Of a stretch of 64,000 bases of DNA, positions 1-13,500 are shown one piece after another (position 1 is the first letter of the stretch; every line of letters begins with the position of its first letter). Origin of the DNA: Zonotrichia leucophrys gambelii (Eukaryota; Chordata; Aves; Passeriformes; Passerellidae); the NCBI RefSeq assembly GCF_028769735.1, contig NC_088170.1:55709585-55773584 (forward strand). The letters are read 5' to 3'. The position numbers and the translations under genes were made by a program. The notes beneath the pieces were generated by a model. That model saw only the letters and a list, made by a program, of their open reading frames with translations, made no database searches and had not been told where the DNA came from.

Positions 1-1916
1 CAGTAAGACTGTGGCCATCTGAAGTGAGACAGCAAATTAGAAGCAGGGCAGCTCAAATGTAAAAGTTGAGCATCCATTTTTGTTAATGAAATGGAGAAGG
101 GTTCTAAACATGGCAGGCAATATGTCGACGTCTGAAAAGGTCAGATGTTGCACAATGCAAAACCTGCATCTTCTAAAATTATAATTAATTTCAGTTTATG
201 CTGTCAGATGGAAACTGCAAGCTACTCTCAGAGTAAACTCACCAGAGGAATGTAGGTACCTCCAGAAAGAGTCAGGCTGCCGAGAAAAACTTACTCACCT
301 CAGAATTAAATTGAAAAAGAGAACATAGCTGTTTATATTTTAATAACACCAGCATACATATTTATAATCTGAAGTTACTGATTGCCCAGAATTAACTTTA
401 ATTTGTAATGGAAAGATTCCAAAAGCTATTTATGCATTCTTTAAAAAATGTTTTGAATAGTATCTTTTAAAGATGTAAAAGATTATCTACATTCTTTATC
501 ATTCACCAAACAATGATTTTGGTGGAAATTTTTGTTTGTAAAATGATAAGTGCCCTACCTTTTATTTAAGCCACTGTCTCTAGTGCAGCAATCACAACTT
601 AGCTAATGACTGATTTCAGGTGTACTAAAGAGCAAACTGAAGGATTTAAGCAAAACCTATGGACATTACTTCAGGTAATTTTAATTATTTATAATTTTGA
701 AATATACAAATTTTTCACTTTATAAAATGGAGAAAAAATAGGGTTTAAAGGTCAGAGTTTCTTTCACTTATAAATGAAATCTATACACCATTATCTGAAG
801 ACATTTGTTTGAAAATGCAACGTTAATTTTCCAGATATAATCCAATTGTTTAAAACTCTTACATCAAACTTATTCAGTTTTGTTGATCAAGAGATGGCCA
901 GCTTCAATAGTTGTTGTTCAACATGTTCTTAACTACTGCTACATTGAGATCTTATCCAAATACTTATAACATATACACACACACATATATATATAATCAG
1001 ACTTTTCATCAGCTACAGAAAAAAACCCAAAAACATTTATTGAATGATATTATTAGATGCAATTGCCTATTTCTATCTGGTAGTTAGCCATTGATAATGG
1101 TTTCTTTAAAATTCTCACCATCCTCTCTTACTCTGCTGGCCATAGAGTTGTCTGTATTTTCTCCTTATGAGCTTTCTGAAATTTTTATCTAAGTACTTCC
1201 AGTTCTCTCTTTATTGAAGTTTATTGGTTTTTTTCCTCTTTGTCTTTTAGTAAAAGCTGATTTATACCAGAAAAAAAATGAAGGTTTGGGGGAATCTAAT
1301 AAAATCTTTTAAGTAGCTCCCAAATATTAATTATATTGATGGGTTTTATTTTCTTTCTCAGTGTGACTGCCTTAATAATTTTATGTTTTCCACTTTATGA
1401 AACCATCACAGCATCCTAGAGTTTAAAGCAAACAAACTAGCACATTTTCCCCAGAGTATAAAACAGGCACTTCAGGCTCTTTGCAAATGTAGACAAGTTA
1501 CAGCCCCTTGGAACTAATCAAAAACTAACTTATAGTTCTGTGATCTGCATCCTATGTTTCATGGAATGACGTTTGAGGTAAAATTTAAGTCAGAGTATGC
1601 AGATCCTTGCATACTGATTCTCCTTAGATGTAGCAATTATTTGATGTAAGCATTTACAAATTGCAAAGAACAGAACCAGTAACCCCAGGCTTTTACCACA
1701 GACTAAAGTTCCTCATGTCTTTTTTACTCTGCTTCATCAAGAGTATTTAATGAGCACATCTTTTTCCTAATGGGATCTAATGGGTCTTTAGCATACACCT
1801 TCTTTAGCACAGCTTCAGTTTTATCCACTACAGTAGCAATCTGTGAGTATCCAAGAGTATTTGGAACTGAGTTTTGGCTGAGGTGATTATATATTACACT
1901 AGACTAGCCTACACAG
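1..1916. other. AT-rich non-coding sequence, no gene seen
   Basis: I see no convincing exon, RNA gene or recognisable transposon here. All frames are broken by frequent stops and the base composition is uniformly AT-rich. The only local structure is a small TA/CA microsatellite near 971-995. It could be intergenic or intronic. Confidence 0.7.
971..995. repeat. TA/CA compound microsatellite
   Basis: A short run of alternating AT, then AC, then AT dinucleotides. It is too short for a strong structural claim but may be length-polymorphic. Confidence 0.75.
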
Positions 1917-1971
1917 ACTAGAATAATTCAGGTTGGTGAAGACCTCTAAGACCATCAAGTTCAACTGTTGA
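1917..1971 (-). mobile_element. CR1 LINE, short 3'-terminal fragment
   Basis: The plus strand carries GGTTGGTGAAGACCTCTAAG followed by a match to the usual ACCATCAAGTTCAAC continuation. This is the reverse complement of the 3' untranslated end found in many avian CR1 copies, so the element points to the minus strand. Only about 50 bases remain, which fits the severe 5' truncation usual for CR1 insertions. No reading frame is present. The family call rests on remembered CR1 consensus, and the subfamily is not resolved. Confidence 0.75.
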
Positions 1972-2516
1972 TAAGTTAAGGCTCAACATTTGTTTTGTTT
2001 CTCAATTTGTTGCTTTAAGCTTTCCTAAACGATTTCTAGTTTGTGATTTTGATATTTTAATCCCATGATTCTATCTACTACTTTTCAGTTAAATCAACAC
2101 AATTGAATTTATGCTCATAAATGAGCAATTTATTGACTTCTAAACAGTGAGAATTTTAGTTCATCCCTTGGCAGATATATAGGACATGAAATATCATATT
2201 GTTTTCATGTGTAATAGTGACATAGTGAAATTCTTCTTGACATTTATATTCAGAGCTAAATTATTTGTTATTTTTTTCTCTTTTATGTTTAGTTTATTCC
2301 ATATTGACTCAGTCAACTGGGTGATCATCTTAATGGTTTTCCCCTTTTCACTTCAATAAAACTTATTCAAACTTAGATGCTAATCTCTTAAAATAAAATA
2401 TGGGTCATTTACCAAAGTTTCTGTCTTATTCTATTCATTGATAGATGTTTCCTATCAGAATTTTCAGGGAGTGAAGATTTCAGGACACAGTGTTTCCAAG
2501 CTAAGAGAAAAACTCA

Positions 2517-2610
2517 TTAGTTAATTTCAATTAACCTATTATTTAATTTCAATCTAAATTAGTTCATTTTAATTAACTAATTAAATTAGTTAATTTAAAT
2601 TTGTTTTGAT
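2517..2610. repeat. AT-rich imperfect repeats built on TTAATTAA-like units
   Basis: The motifs TTAGTTAATTT, TTAATTAAC and AATTAAATTAG recur in both orientations over about 95 bases, giving overlapping short inverted repeats. This looks like a degenerate low-complexity expansion. I cannot assign it to a transposon. Confidence 0.55.
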
Positions 2611-5085
2611 GACCTGTAGAGAAGTTCTTTCTGAACCGTCCCATGTTCCTTTAAGGTATTACAAAGAGTTAAAGATAGGATGTACCTGGTTTAACACAAA
2701 ATAAGACCATTAGGGGTTCCATGGTCAGCTTCAGATTTTAAAAAACGGAAATGTAAGATGTACTTATCCTCTGCTCCCTTGATCAAAATTTCAATTTAGA
2801 GCAGTTGAGAGCAGAGGTGCCAGCAAAGTGGAGACCTTTATTATCTGTTCGGGGATCACTTACATTTTACAGAAGCAATCACAGTGATATTCATTACTTA
2901 GTCTCTAACTATCATCAGCTTTATTGTTTACATGTATAGGTTGGAAGTGAATCGATGTAATCATCCTCGTTATTACTGAAATCCAGGGTACATTTTTCTC
3001 AAGACATCACTTTTCACCTTTGGATCAATATCAAGTTCTATAGGACTAAATCCAGGAAGCTGCATGGCCCCTCATACTAATCTGTGGGTTCATGACAGTG
3101 AATCTGACAAGACAAATCTTTACAGACCTTTCTGAGTGAGAAACAGCTTTCAAAATTATGATGCTTCAGTGACATTTTTCTATTTAAAAGGAAGAGATCA
3201 CTAGTCACTTCCTCCTGCATTTATTTCTAATATCTCAAAACTGAGAAAAGCAGAAATTCAGGTTTGTAGCTCTATGGGCTTTTTCTCACTTTTTCTTTGT
3301 GTTCCCTGCTCCCTCCCAACACCCCTGAGTTCAATGCCCATACCGCCTCACAAGTTAGAAAACCGAAATTTCTGTTCAAGATCTCTTTGTAGGTAAAGAT
3401 CCTTTGTTAACTTTGATATCAAAAGACAAAAATCTTAAGCCCTACCTGAAAATGAGAAGAGGCAGCTTATTTCAAACTGCATACTGAAAACTTGCATTTC
3501 GGTTTCTAAGGCTGGATGAGACTAAAATTTTGTAGTCATTGATCATTTTTTAGTGTATTTCTGTAACCATGTAAAGGGACATCTATTTCACATCTACTAC
3601 TAATCTAATATTGAATTTTCTGAGGAGCCCTACACTCAGATCATGGCCAAAAAACACACTAAAGTCTTCCTCAGTCCCAAAAGGCTTGTTATACACAGAA
3701 TACTGAGCAAACACCTACACCACCTGTGTAGCTTTGTATATGAGATGCTACAGTACACCACAAATCCTAATGTAATACCATTCTAATTTAATTTTCATGT
3801 AAACTAGAGGGAATCTAAGAGATAAAATAAGGGGTTTGGATCTCCTTGAAAAAGGTTTTACATTCCTCATATTTTCTATTAAATCTGTCACTTGGAAGCC
3901 AACAGTGTTATTAAATGTATTTGAAAAATCTCTGATTTTAAAAAGTCTAAATATATGCTAAGTTGAAATATGGGACTTCAGTTTGAAGAAAATGTAAATG
4001 AAAATAGAATGATATTGTTCCACAAGAGTTAGGTTTGAGTGCCATTATTTTCCCTGCTTGATTTCTGTTGTACCATTTAAGCTGTTTAAGGCAACACATT
4101 ACTTTATTTACAATGCTTCACTACAATATTTATTGTTCTAATCAAATCTGCAGCTGGTTTTCTTAAATGGAGATTCAGTACTGGCTCCTTTATGAACAGC
4201 ACTGAATCTCCTTAAATTTAAATATAGTGCTCAAGACAATATGTTCATCAGGAAAAAAATCAAACCAAAAACCATTCTGTTCATTCTGTTTCCATTTTAA
4301 AGGATGTGTTTGATGCATGCTAATGTTGAGCTCTGTAATGTTTTCACTTGAAATATCGTATAGACTGTATTTTGCTAGAATATATGTCATAATGTTTTCT
4401 GATATTTTCAGATGAGCTGAAGTGTATATCTGTTCTTAATCTATTCCCTCTGCTGAGGCAATGTGCATCCTCAGCAGCATATTTAACCAAATAGAGTTTT
4501 TTTCCTTAGCAGATCAAACTGAATTCTGCTGCAGGCACAGAACTTCCTATTTAAATGACAAATGTCTCTGCTTGCAGATTTGAAAACTCACTTATTGAGT
4601 CTTTCATCTTGTGTAAACAAATAATCAGCCCATCACCAGTATGGTGGGGATAGTGGAAGAATTAAAAGGAAAAGGAATTTTGGGGAGTACTGCCAAATAT
4701 TGCATTACTTGGAATAAAATATTACTTGTTTGCTGTTAATGTTGCCATTATACACAAACAGTAGACAGCAATGCTAAGAAAGAACAAAGAAAAATCTACA
4801 AATTTGCTGTAATACCAAATACTTCTTCACACTTAGAAGACAATAAGGTTTTGGAGTTTTTTCCTGTAATGACAGCAGAGAAGTCCTGATTTTTAAAAAA
4901 ATATTTCAAGCTTCTTTTGCAGTTAGATTTTGAGAATGATATTTATTTTAGAAACTTTCAATTCATTCTTCAAGTGTCCAAATAATTGTAATGTAACTTC
5001 ATTTAGTCATTCTTTGAAAACCTTGAAGTTACCCTGTATCTCTATACTGTTTTATTGTTTTTGTGGTTTTTATTTTTAGAAAAAG

Positions 5086-5154
5086 CATATATATGTCTGA
5101 AACATATATAAAGCTTATATGTGATATTTACATATATTTATATATATATATAAA
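5086..5154. repeat. TA-rich microsatellite patch
   Basis: Interrupted TATA runs: CATATATATG near the start, then a longer TATATATATATATA tract near 5138-5153. Interruptions by unrelated bases suggest an old, decaying microsatellite. Confidence 0.75.
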
Positions 5155-8100
5155 GGTAATGGATGTAAGGCGTCTCATATGCTTTGTTGCTCCTCTTGTT
5201 TTGTTTGCTTTCTTAGCAAACTGTTACAAGAAAAATGAAAAAATCAATGGTTCCTAAATAAAATGATATCTGAGTACTCTTTTTTTCTCATAATGATGCT
5301 TTGAAATGTGGCGTTGCTGAACAGCTTCACAGGGAAAAAAAAGCCATGGAGTTGCTCAAGGGATAAGTTTCTTTACTATAGGTAAAGCAGTCTTAGGGTG
5401 AGGTAAATCCATAAGGAAGAAAAGATATACTGCAGGACTTAGACCTAATCTGCAGCTGCTATGATTACAAAATCACCTGCCTATAGTGAGGAAAAAGCCT
5501 TTCTATGTTAGGTCCCTGGAATGGCATTGGTAAATATTGATTTTGGGTCTGAAAAAGTGTGATACTCCTTTTAATGTAGGATTTGTTCTTTTCTTACCAA
5601 TGCTTTATGGCTCCCCTAAATTAAAAGAAGATACTTCGTGAAAGCAGATGTAAGTGACATGTTACACCAAAGTCTCTGAGAACTGCATTCAGTGAAATTG
5701 CTCTTCTGGATTCTTCTGTTCCAGCTCTAAAAAACAGTACAGATTTGCACTTATTATTTGATCTTTGTGTCTGTATAATACTAAAATCTGCATTCATCAT
5801 ACTTAAAGTTTGCATATAAAAACATAAACTCTTAAAAATGTAAATCTTCTTTCCCAACTAGATTGTTTTGCAATGGAGACAGTAGGTTAATAGAATGGAT
5901 GCTTGCCATAAATTAATGACATTTTAATGAATAAAAATCAGTGATATGAAGTAATTTATTTACAATGCACTGAAAAACAAAAACAGAAGAAAGTAAATAC
6001 TTTTGCTCTAAATCTTATACTAATTAATTTTTCAAACTAGGAGGCAGCAATTTGTTAATGTTAGATATTATTGCTCCATCTGTATTGATGATTTTTTTTT
6101 TCCTGTGTATGAATCACTTAGGGCAACTCATCTCCATTTTTAAACTTTATGGAAAGCTGCAAACTCATACTATAGGTAAGTAATATAAAACTCACGGTGC
6201 AAAATCTTCACAGGAATATAAGAAATTAACAGTTTGAATCAATCTGTATGAAAATATATGTACAAAGGAGACCTCCAAGCATTTATCTGAGTGATTAAAT
6301 GAATACTGTCAGAATATACTGTGTTGTATATCTTTTGATCTCTTAATTTAAAATTAGATTTTGAGTTTTACTTCATCATGAATGCATATTAGTTACAGTA
6401 AGTGTTGGAATAATCTCATATGTAATGGGGACATTTTACTTATAGCTGAAAAAATCTTCACATATTCTCCCCAATAACTTTTTCATTCACTAAAGAAACT
6501 TCTTAAATCCTCAACATTAATTATCTTTTGCATTTTCTTTCCTAAGCCTAATAGTGATTTTGCTCAATATTTACAAATCAACTACTGCTCTTCTGGACAT
6601 TTGTGTGCAGCAATAGAGGGATGAAGATGAGAAGAAAATAGAGAAAAGTTATTTATTATTATTTATTGTAACTATAAAGAAATTTAGAATCATAACAAAT
6701 GAAATTCACTGAATAAAATCATATTGTGTCTTTAAATGGTCTCACATAATGTTGTACTTACCTCTTCATATTCAAAAGGGATTTTTTCCCTCTTTCAGGG
6801 AGAGAAATAAGTTGACTCAAAGGAAAAGCAAATGAAATAAATTAATGATAAAATATAACCCATGGGGGAACTTCTTCTGTCTGATAAAGTAATATAAAAT
6901 CATTATCTCATTAGCTTCGTTCTTTACACCATATTTATCTTGAGATAGTTAGAGTGTTATTTAGCCCATAAGACCTGTTACAGAATTATAGCTGAATTGA
7001 TTGAAATGGGAATGATCTATCATGCTAGCATAAATTAGATATGGAATATAGTCTTTCAGTCTTCTCTAGATACTTCTCATGAGACTAAAGAGGCTAGAAA
7101 GAAAGTTAATTTGGTGTGTTTTGTTGTTTCTGAAAAAAACCCACAGTTAAACCTTTAAACCTAAAGAGTTTTGCACATAGTCATCCACAGTCATGACTAT
7201 CATAGAGAGGAGGGAGCCACCATCTCAGTTTAAAATGCATTTATTATTTATAAAAATGTTATCTTGCTTTCTTATTTTGCTGGCTGAGGAAGCTAATCAA
7301 AATCTTTCAGTTTTTGCCATCACTCTAGGATTCCTTCGCAGAAAGTAATCTAAAGCTTTGGAAAGTTAAAAGCCAAGAGTTGGACAGCTTGGGAATCATT
7401 GCACAAAAGATGGAACGTATCTCCCTCTGAATCACATGGTTTATTATATATATGACAGGTCAAATCTTCAGTTTGTTTAGACAACCAAACCATTAGTGTG
7501 GAAGTTCCAAAAGGTAAAATCATCAGCTAACTTCAGAAAGCATTTTTCTTCAAGAGGACCTTTCAATATGATGTACCTCTAATGACTGTGAATACATTTT
7601 AATCAGGAAAACTCTCCTTATAAATCTCAATTACATGGCTTGTATGATTGAGGACTACTCATGCAATTATCTACCAGGCTCCAAAGCATGGGGTAGAAAT
7701 TGAAGTGTAGAGTAAATAAATGCATATTCTTCAAAAAGGGTTCAGTATGTGTATTCTAAGAGTTTATTCTTGATCTTGATTTTAAATAAATAAAATTTAA
7801 ACCTGCAGAAGGATTTTTAACTTTACATCCGGGCCTAGTCAGTCCATCAGTCACCAGGCACAATTTGCATATTATATGCCTGCTTGAATAAGCTGTGCAT
7901 TAGTCATGTAAATTTTTCATGGTCATTTTGGCCATAAGTAAGAATGACAAGCTGCAGTGAAAGCAAAGAAAGAAACAGCTGAAAGTGAAGATTTTTGTTT
8001 ACCATTTCCTTCAGTGCAGAATTGAAAGTATTCTGTGTGAAAAAAAGTACTCTGCGTTCAGACTCTGAAAATTATGGTACTGTATAGTAATACATAGAAC

Positions 8101-9169
8101 AGCATTGAATTTCTTTGTGAGACTTTAAAAACAGTAAAAAAGGACTGAAATTTAGGAAGAATTAAGTGCCTAACTTACTCTCCTACACTTCTTCCCAAAT
8201 AGCTTGCTTTAAGGTAAATACCTAGTTTGAAATTATATTGAGGACTTAAGTTTGGTTTCCTTAGAAGCTTCCTACAATGAAAAAGGTAGTTTGAGATGGC
8301 TGCAACAGTTGGATGTTTGAAATGTTTCTGGTCTCACCACTATATAATTTTAACAAGAGTTTAGAGAAATTATAATGTGCTATTGAAAGCTCTTCACCAT
8401 TTTTTATTACTCCAATATGCTGCCAGTAGTATTAACATCACTATGAAATTAGTATAACCCCTCTTAGTGTATATTTTGTCTTGATAAGCTGGATACGTCT
8501 GTATGCGTATTTGATATGTATACCATCAAGCTAAAATGTAGAAATTAAATAGTTTACATAGTTTGTAGAGCTCACAGAATATTACGGAGAATTTTTCTTC
8601 ACTACGGTAGTAGAAATGAAATAATTGAAAATCTCTGAATGGTAGGCTGTAATTATAATAAATTATGGAACAAATAAATTGAAATTGAGGCCAAAATAAT
8701 GTTGCTTCCCTATCATAATTGCCTGGTCACAAAGAGAAAAGTAAAACTAGTCCATTTTTCAGAAAAAATCACCAAGATAGAACTTTCACAAAATGTTGCC
8801 TTCTTAAAACCCTGAAGATCTGCAAGCAGAAGGATCACTATTTGTTGGTGACTGATGAATACTAGAAATAATAAATTCTCTTTTTCTAAAAATTTCAAAG
8901 ATTAGTTTATTTCTAACCAAAAGCCAGGTAACTGTTGTGTTTTGCCCTATTGCATCTGTTCCAAATGAGTGCCCAACAGTGCTTACAAAATGAAGGGTAT
9001 AAGCTGAAAAACAGATTTAATATTAAGTGACAGCGAGACAAAGTTTGTTGGCAAGATTCACTCTACTACTTACAAAACAGTCAAAGTTTACCAAGGAAAA
9101 ACAAGCAACAGCAATCCCAAACAAAATCCAGATAATCAAAACAGAAATGCACTGAGGACTATTTAGTGG

Positions 9170-9196
9170 GTCTATGTGTGTGTTTGTGTCTGCGTG
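9170..9196. repeat. TG-rich microsatellite
   Basis: Interrupted TG repeats (TGTGTGTGTTTGTGTCTGCG) immediately left of the proposed left edge of the candidate LTR element. It may predate that insertion. Confidence 0.65.
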
Positions 9197-10520
9197 TGTT
9201 CAGGAGCCTCATGAGACAAAAAGACAGTGAGGTCAGGGATAAAAAGAAAAATGGCCTTAAACTTTAATAATGCTCAATATTAACAGTATTTTAACTTAAC
9301 TTACACCTTAAACCTAATAATTTAACAACTGAACAACATCTAACTTATATCTAACTTAATTTCTACCCTAATTTTATAACTTAACTGTAACAATATAACA
9401 TACAACTAACACTTAATAGCATTTAACTAAACTCAATAACTTTATACTTAGCTGCCTAGTGAAAAAATGACAGCAGCATTTAAGTAAGATTAAGTCTTAA
9501 GCCTCAAGCTTAGAGGCCTAATTTTCTTAGACATCTAAAGTACTTAATATCTAAAAGAGCATTTCTCCTAGATTTGCTGTAGCATGTACACATGTGCACA
9601 CACAGAGACATAAAGAATCAGTGCAAGAAAGAAATCTGTGAAAAATTCCCCTGAAGGTCAGTCAAATACTCACTTTGGATGCCTTTGCATCTCCCAAAAG
9701 ACGAAGGGCTGGGCCTGTAGGCGTGAGGGTTAAGGACACAGTTTGTAGTGATTGGGATGGGGCTGGGCTGAGCCCCATCCCCAGTGGGCACAGCTGTGAG
9801 CAGCAGGTGAGCAGCACTGACAGCAATGAGCCAGGGAGTGCCCAGGGCACTGACGAACACCAAAGGGAACAGAGGGCACACAGGGCAGTGCATCAACATG
9901 AGGGGTGTGAAAGGTTGGGCTAAAGAGCAAGAAGGGTGGACACCTGCAGCTTTCTGAGGTGACACAATGTTGTTCTGTATGGGCAGACTCCTGAAGCATT
10001 CTGATGTAGTATGGTGTTACTCTGTATGGGTTGAAGTTTCTAAAATTGTGATGATACTCTGTGCATCATGACCATCTCAAATGCAACATATGCTGTGATG
10101 TGAGGGTATCAAACCAGGACTTGCCGTTGTTTGGTGATTCTCCAAGTGCGGCAAATGTGGGAGTTTGCTGGCTCTGAGAGGTGTCTCCCTCAGAGGGAGG
10201 TTGCTGGTTGCAGGCCCATTTTGGACTACTTACAGGGTCACAAGAGAGGCTTTAATTACAACATTGTTTCATCCTGGCCACAGTTTGGGTTGGCACTTTC
10301 TTTGAAACAGTGAGAACAGGAATGTTGTGCTGTTTAGGCAAGGAAAATATTTTCCAAGGTTGGTCATAAGGAGAGCAGGAGTCCCAGGGACAGCAGTTTC
10401 TGGGAGCAGACAATGTTTCTGATAAGCTCTGGAAGATGTGAGCCCAGGTGCTGTTTGTCAAGGCCTGGGCCTAAAGATCATTTCTCAGATGCAACGTGGC
10501 CTGGAAAGCATGGGGGGGTG
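9197..10520 (-). mobile_element. candidate degenerate LTR retroelement (ERV-derived) block
   Basis: The block has two unlike halves. The first, about 9255-9470, is very AT-rich with repeated TAACTTA-type units. The second, about 9690-10460, is GC-richer. On the minus strand, GC-rich sequence followed by a TTAAGTTA-rich tract, then ATTAAAG near 9259-9265 as a possible poly(A) signal, resembles the U3/R layout of avian ERV LTRs. The proposed minus-strand 3' end is CTCCTGAACA at 9197-9206. I could not find a matching other terminus or a target-site duplication, so the right edge is approximate. No gag, pol or env frame is seen. The ERV assignment is inference; an unrelated repeat or unique sequence is possible. 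Confidence 0.35.
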
Positions 10521-13500
10521 GGGGGGAGGATTATACCACCATAGGATCTTCTGGTATTATTTATTACTGTATATTTTAACCACAATACTTATTCCTTCCT
10601 TATTTATTTGCCTGTTTGTTTATTGAAATCCTTGACTGTGAAAAAAACATGTTTTGTGACACAAGTTTTGAACGCAGAATTGCATGTGACTTGAGCATAT
10701 AATTATCTACAATTGCTGTGAGCTCACCAGATACAGTTTTTTTTTTTTGTAAATGCCTGGTGAGGCACTGATATGTGTTTCCTTAGCTGAGTATTTGTTT
10801 TTTACAGACTGTTCTAACAATGGTCAGTCATTTCAGTATGACTGGCAGCACTGCAATTAGGGATTATTGTCTCTTGAGTGCTGATACTGTGCCTCTTGAG
10901 TCTCAATGTCTTCTATGCCGATATGTATTACTTGTGGTACCTGTTGTCCCATTCCTTCCCTTTTCTTTCCTTTTGCTATTTTGATTGTCTTTCTTTGGAG
11001 CTCTTTCCATAACATGTATTATCATGATGTGTATGACCTTTACTGCCATTATTGCATTTGTCATTTACTGTAAGACTTTTCTGAGCACAGTGAGTCATGT
11101 AATATCATAGTAGTGGCCACATAAGGAAGGGAGGGGGGTAAAGACATTGTGAAAATCCAGAATTTGCCCTGCTGAAGCAGGACAGATTGAAATTCCAGTG
11201 TGATGAATGTTCCTTAAGTTTCTTTGTAGTTAGAGTTCACATCTATGTTCACATCTGAAGTTATTAAAAAACCTCCTTTTTTCAACAGATCTTGTTTTGG
11301 GTGAGGTTTTTTTCTTTGTTTGCTTTCCAGGAGCTTATTGCAAATTCCCTCTTCCTTCTTTTTAACTGAAAGTATCCTAACTAATCATTTTGCAATGCAG
11401 AGTTTACTGTGTTAGATGGCAGTTCTCACAGTTCTGCATTAGGCTTGTGAGATTCAGAAAAGCTCTTTTCTTTGCATAGCTTTGTTTTATTTCAGATGAT
11501 TTTTCCAGCACATATATGAATTGCTTTCAAAATATTACTCTCATATTTTATTTTCTGGCTGGAAAGAAAAGCTTTAAAGACATACCCTGAAAGCAAACAC
11601 TTAGCTTTTGGGTTTTTTAAGTCACTTTATAGCCTGTATGTCAGAAAATTAGTTTTGTTTTGTTTTCTATGCTTTAAAGTCTCACATGGAAATAAAGTGA
11701 CCCAAATCTTCTGGAGGAGAATTGAAGGCAACACACAGAGAAAAAATCCAGTTTATATTGCAGTGTAATTGTTTCCTACCCTTCTGTGATTGCTTTGAGG
11801 GAGCTAGAGGCTTGAATTTTAAACTCTTCGGTAAATCTCATGTTACATTCTCAGCACAGTATTAGCTCTCCTGTCACTCACCATTCACCCAGAATGTGTT
11901 ACCAGTAAATAGAGGTGGTGAGAACAGGTTAGGAGTAATGAGCATTATTGCTAAGAGTGAGCCAATGAAATATAATGGTTCCATAGACATTTTATGGGCT
12001 TTCTTTGCATTCAATTTCTCTAATACAGTTATGTTCTTCAATTTTAGGACATTGCCACTTGGGGCAAAAGACTTGACCAAAGAAACTTGAATAACAGAGA
12101 ATGAAACCATTTAGAGTACCTTGACATATTAGAATAATTTTCCTGCTTGTAAAATTTTATCTTCTAATAGCCAAACACTGCCTTCTTTAGAGGATAACAT
12201 TTTTTTGAATAAGTTAATTATGACTGTTTGTTTACATACTGCCAAAATAATTTTAGGGAACGAATGCTGCAGAACAGGAAATTAAAATAGTTCTTATCTT
12301 TTGCATTACCCTCCAGGAAAAAATTGCTATTCCAAGGCCCACAGAAAGAGGGAAACAGAGGCTAGAAAGTTATAAAGTCCTTGACCAGGTATTGGCCATT
12401 TTGTTGTTTCCCAGTAAGCAGCAAGTACATAGTATTCTGCTGTTAGTGTTGTATCAACAATGAATAATTCATGTTCTTTTTTTGTATAATATTTTTTGCT
12501 TAAACCTTCACTGCACCGTATGCCCCCTTCACATCAGTATAAAAACAGGACAAAGATTTTAATGTGAGTTATAAAGTTCAGGTGGAGTGTGCATCCATTC
12601 TTCCCAGGGTAAGATCTTCTCCTGGATTTGCCGTAAACATGTATGTAAGGAACGCTCTTTTCATTAAGGAAGCTGAGTGAAGAACACTCTTTTGTCTAAA
12701 TGTATTTGTACTAAATAAAATTGAGACAACCAGCTTTGATCAGGCTTAGGATCTTGGTCATCTGATAAAAACAGTCCAGTGGTTTGCCTTTGGCACAGGA
12801 CTACTGTTGGAAGCTCCTAAAGAGGATAGATGTAGAACATACAGAATTAATACCTTAAATTTAAATTCATTATAAAATTACTAGGTATGTGTACCCTTGA
12901 CTTCCTTTAGTTTTCTGTTTCAGTGATGATAGGTACATTTTTTGAAATTCATGCAATACTTTTCTTTGTTAGACTTTATGCTTTGAATATCATTTCATAA
13001 TTGGCAGTGTTATAAGAAAAGTTCTTAAGTGGGTATGGTGCTGTATAAAAAAAAGCAAAGTCATAAGCTCAGACTTCAAATATACATAACAGAGCTTATT
13101 TATTTCATACAATAATATCAACTTTGCTGCAATACTGATGTGCTCTGCATTTTAAATGTTTTGATCCTAGTTTCAGAGGTATGCTGCATATGTTAAAATT
13201 AAAAAAAGAATTCACAGATTCCTGAGATGCCTGTCAAAAAGAGATTCAGTAACAGAAAAGAAGAAAAACTACCAGCTGGCTGGTGCAGCAATTCCTTTTG
13301 TGTTAGACTGATGAGATTTCTGAAGGAAGAAAGAGAGAAGAAAGAGCCACATGGGTCATTGGGACAACTTAGGATTGTTTCAGCAATATCTTACACTCTG
13401 TGAGAACGTGATACAGATAAGACTCTATATCTTACCTCCCAAAATGCCATTCTGGCATCAACAGCAAAGACTAAATTATTACTTGACGAAATGAGATGTT

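Larger units (their letters stand above)
1972..9169. other. AT-rich non-coding sequence, no gene seen
   Basis: Long AT-rich stretch with no recognisable gene, RNA or transposon. It contains an AT inverted-repeat-rich patch (2517-2610) and a TA-rich microsatellite patch (5086-5154). Longest open frames are below 80 codons and lack recognisable domains. Unrecognised conserved non-coding elements could be present but cannot be seen without comparison to other genomes. Confidence 0.7.

Noticed and set aside
5086..5154. TATA-rich patch as a promoter
   Set aside because: Simple dinucleotide repeat with no initiator, CpG context or downstream exon.
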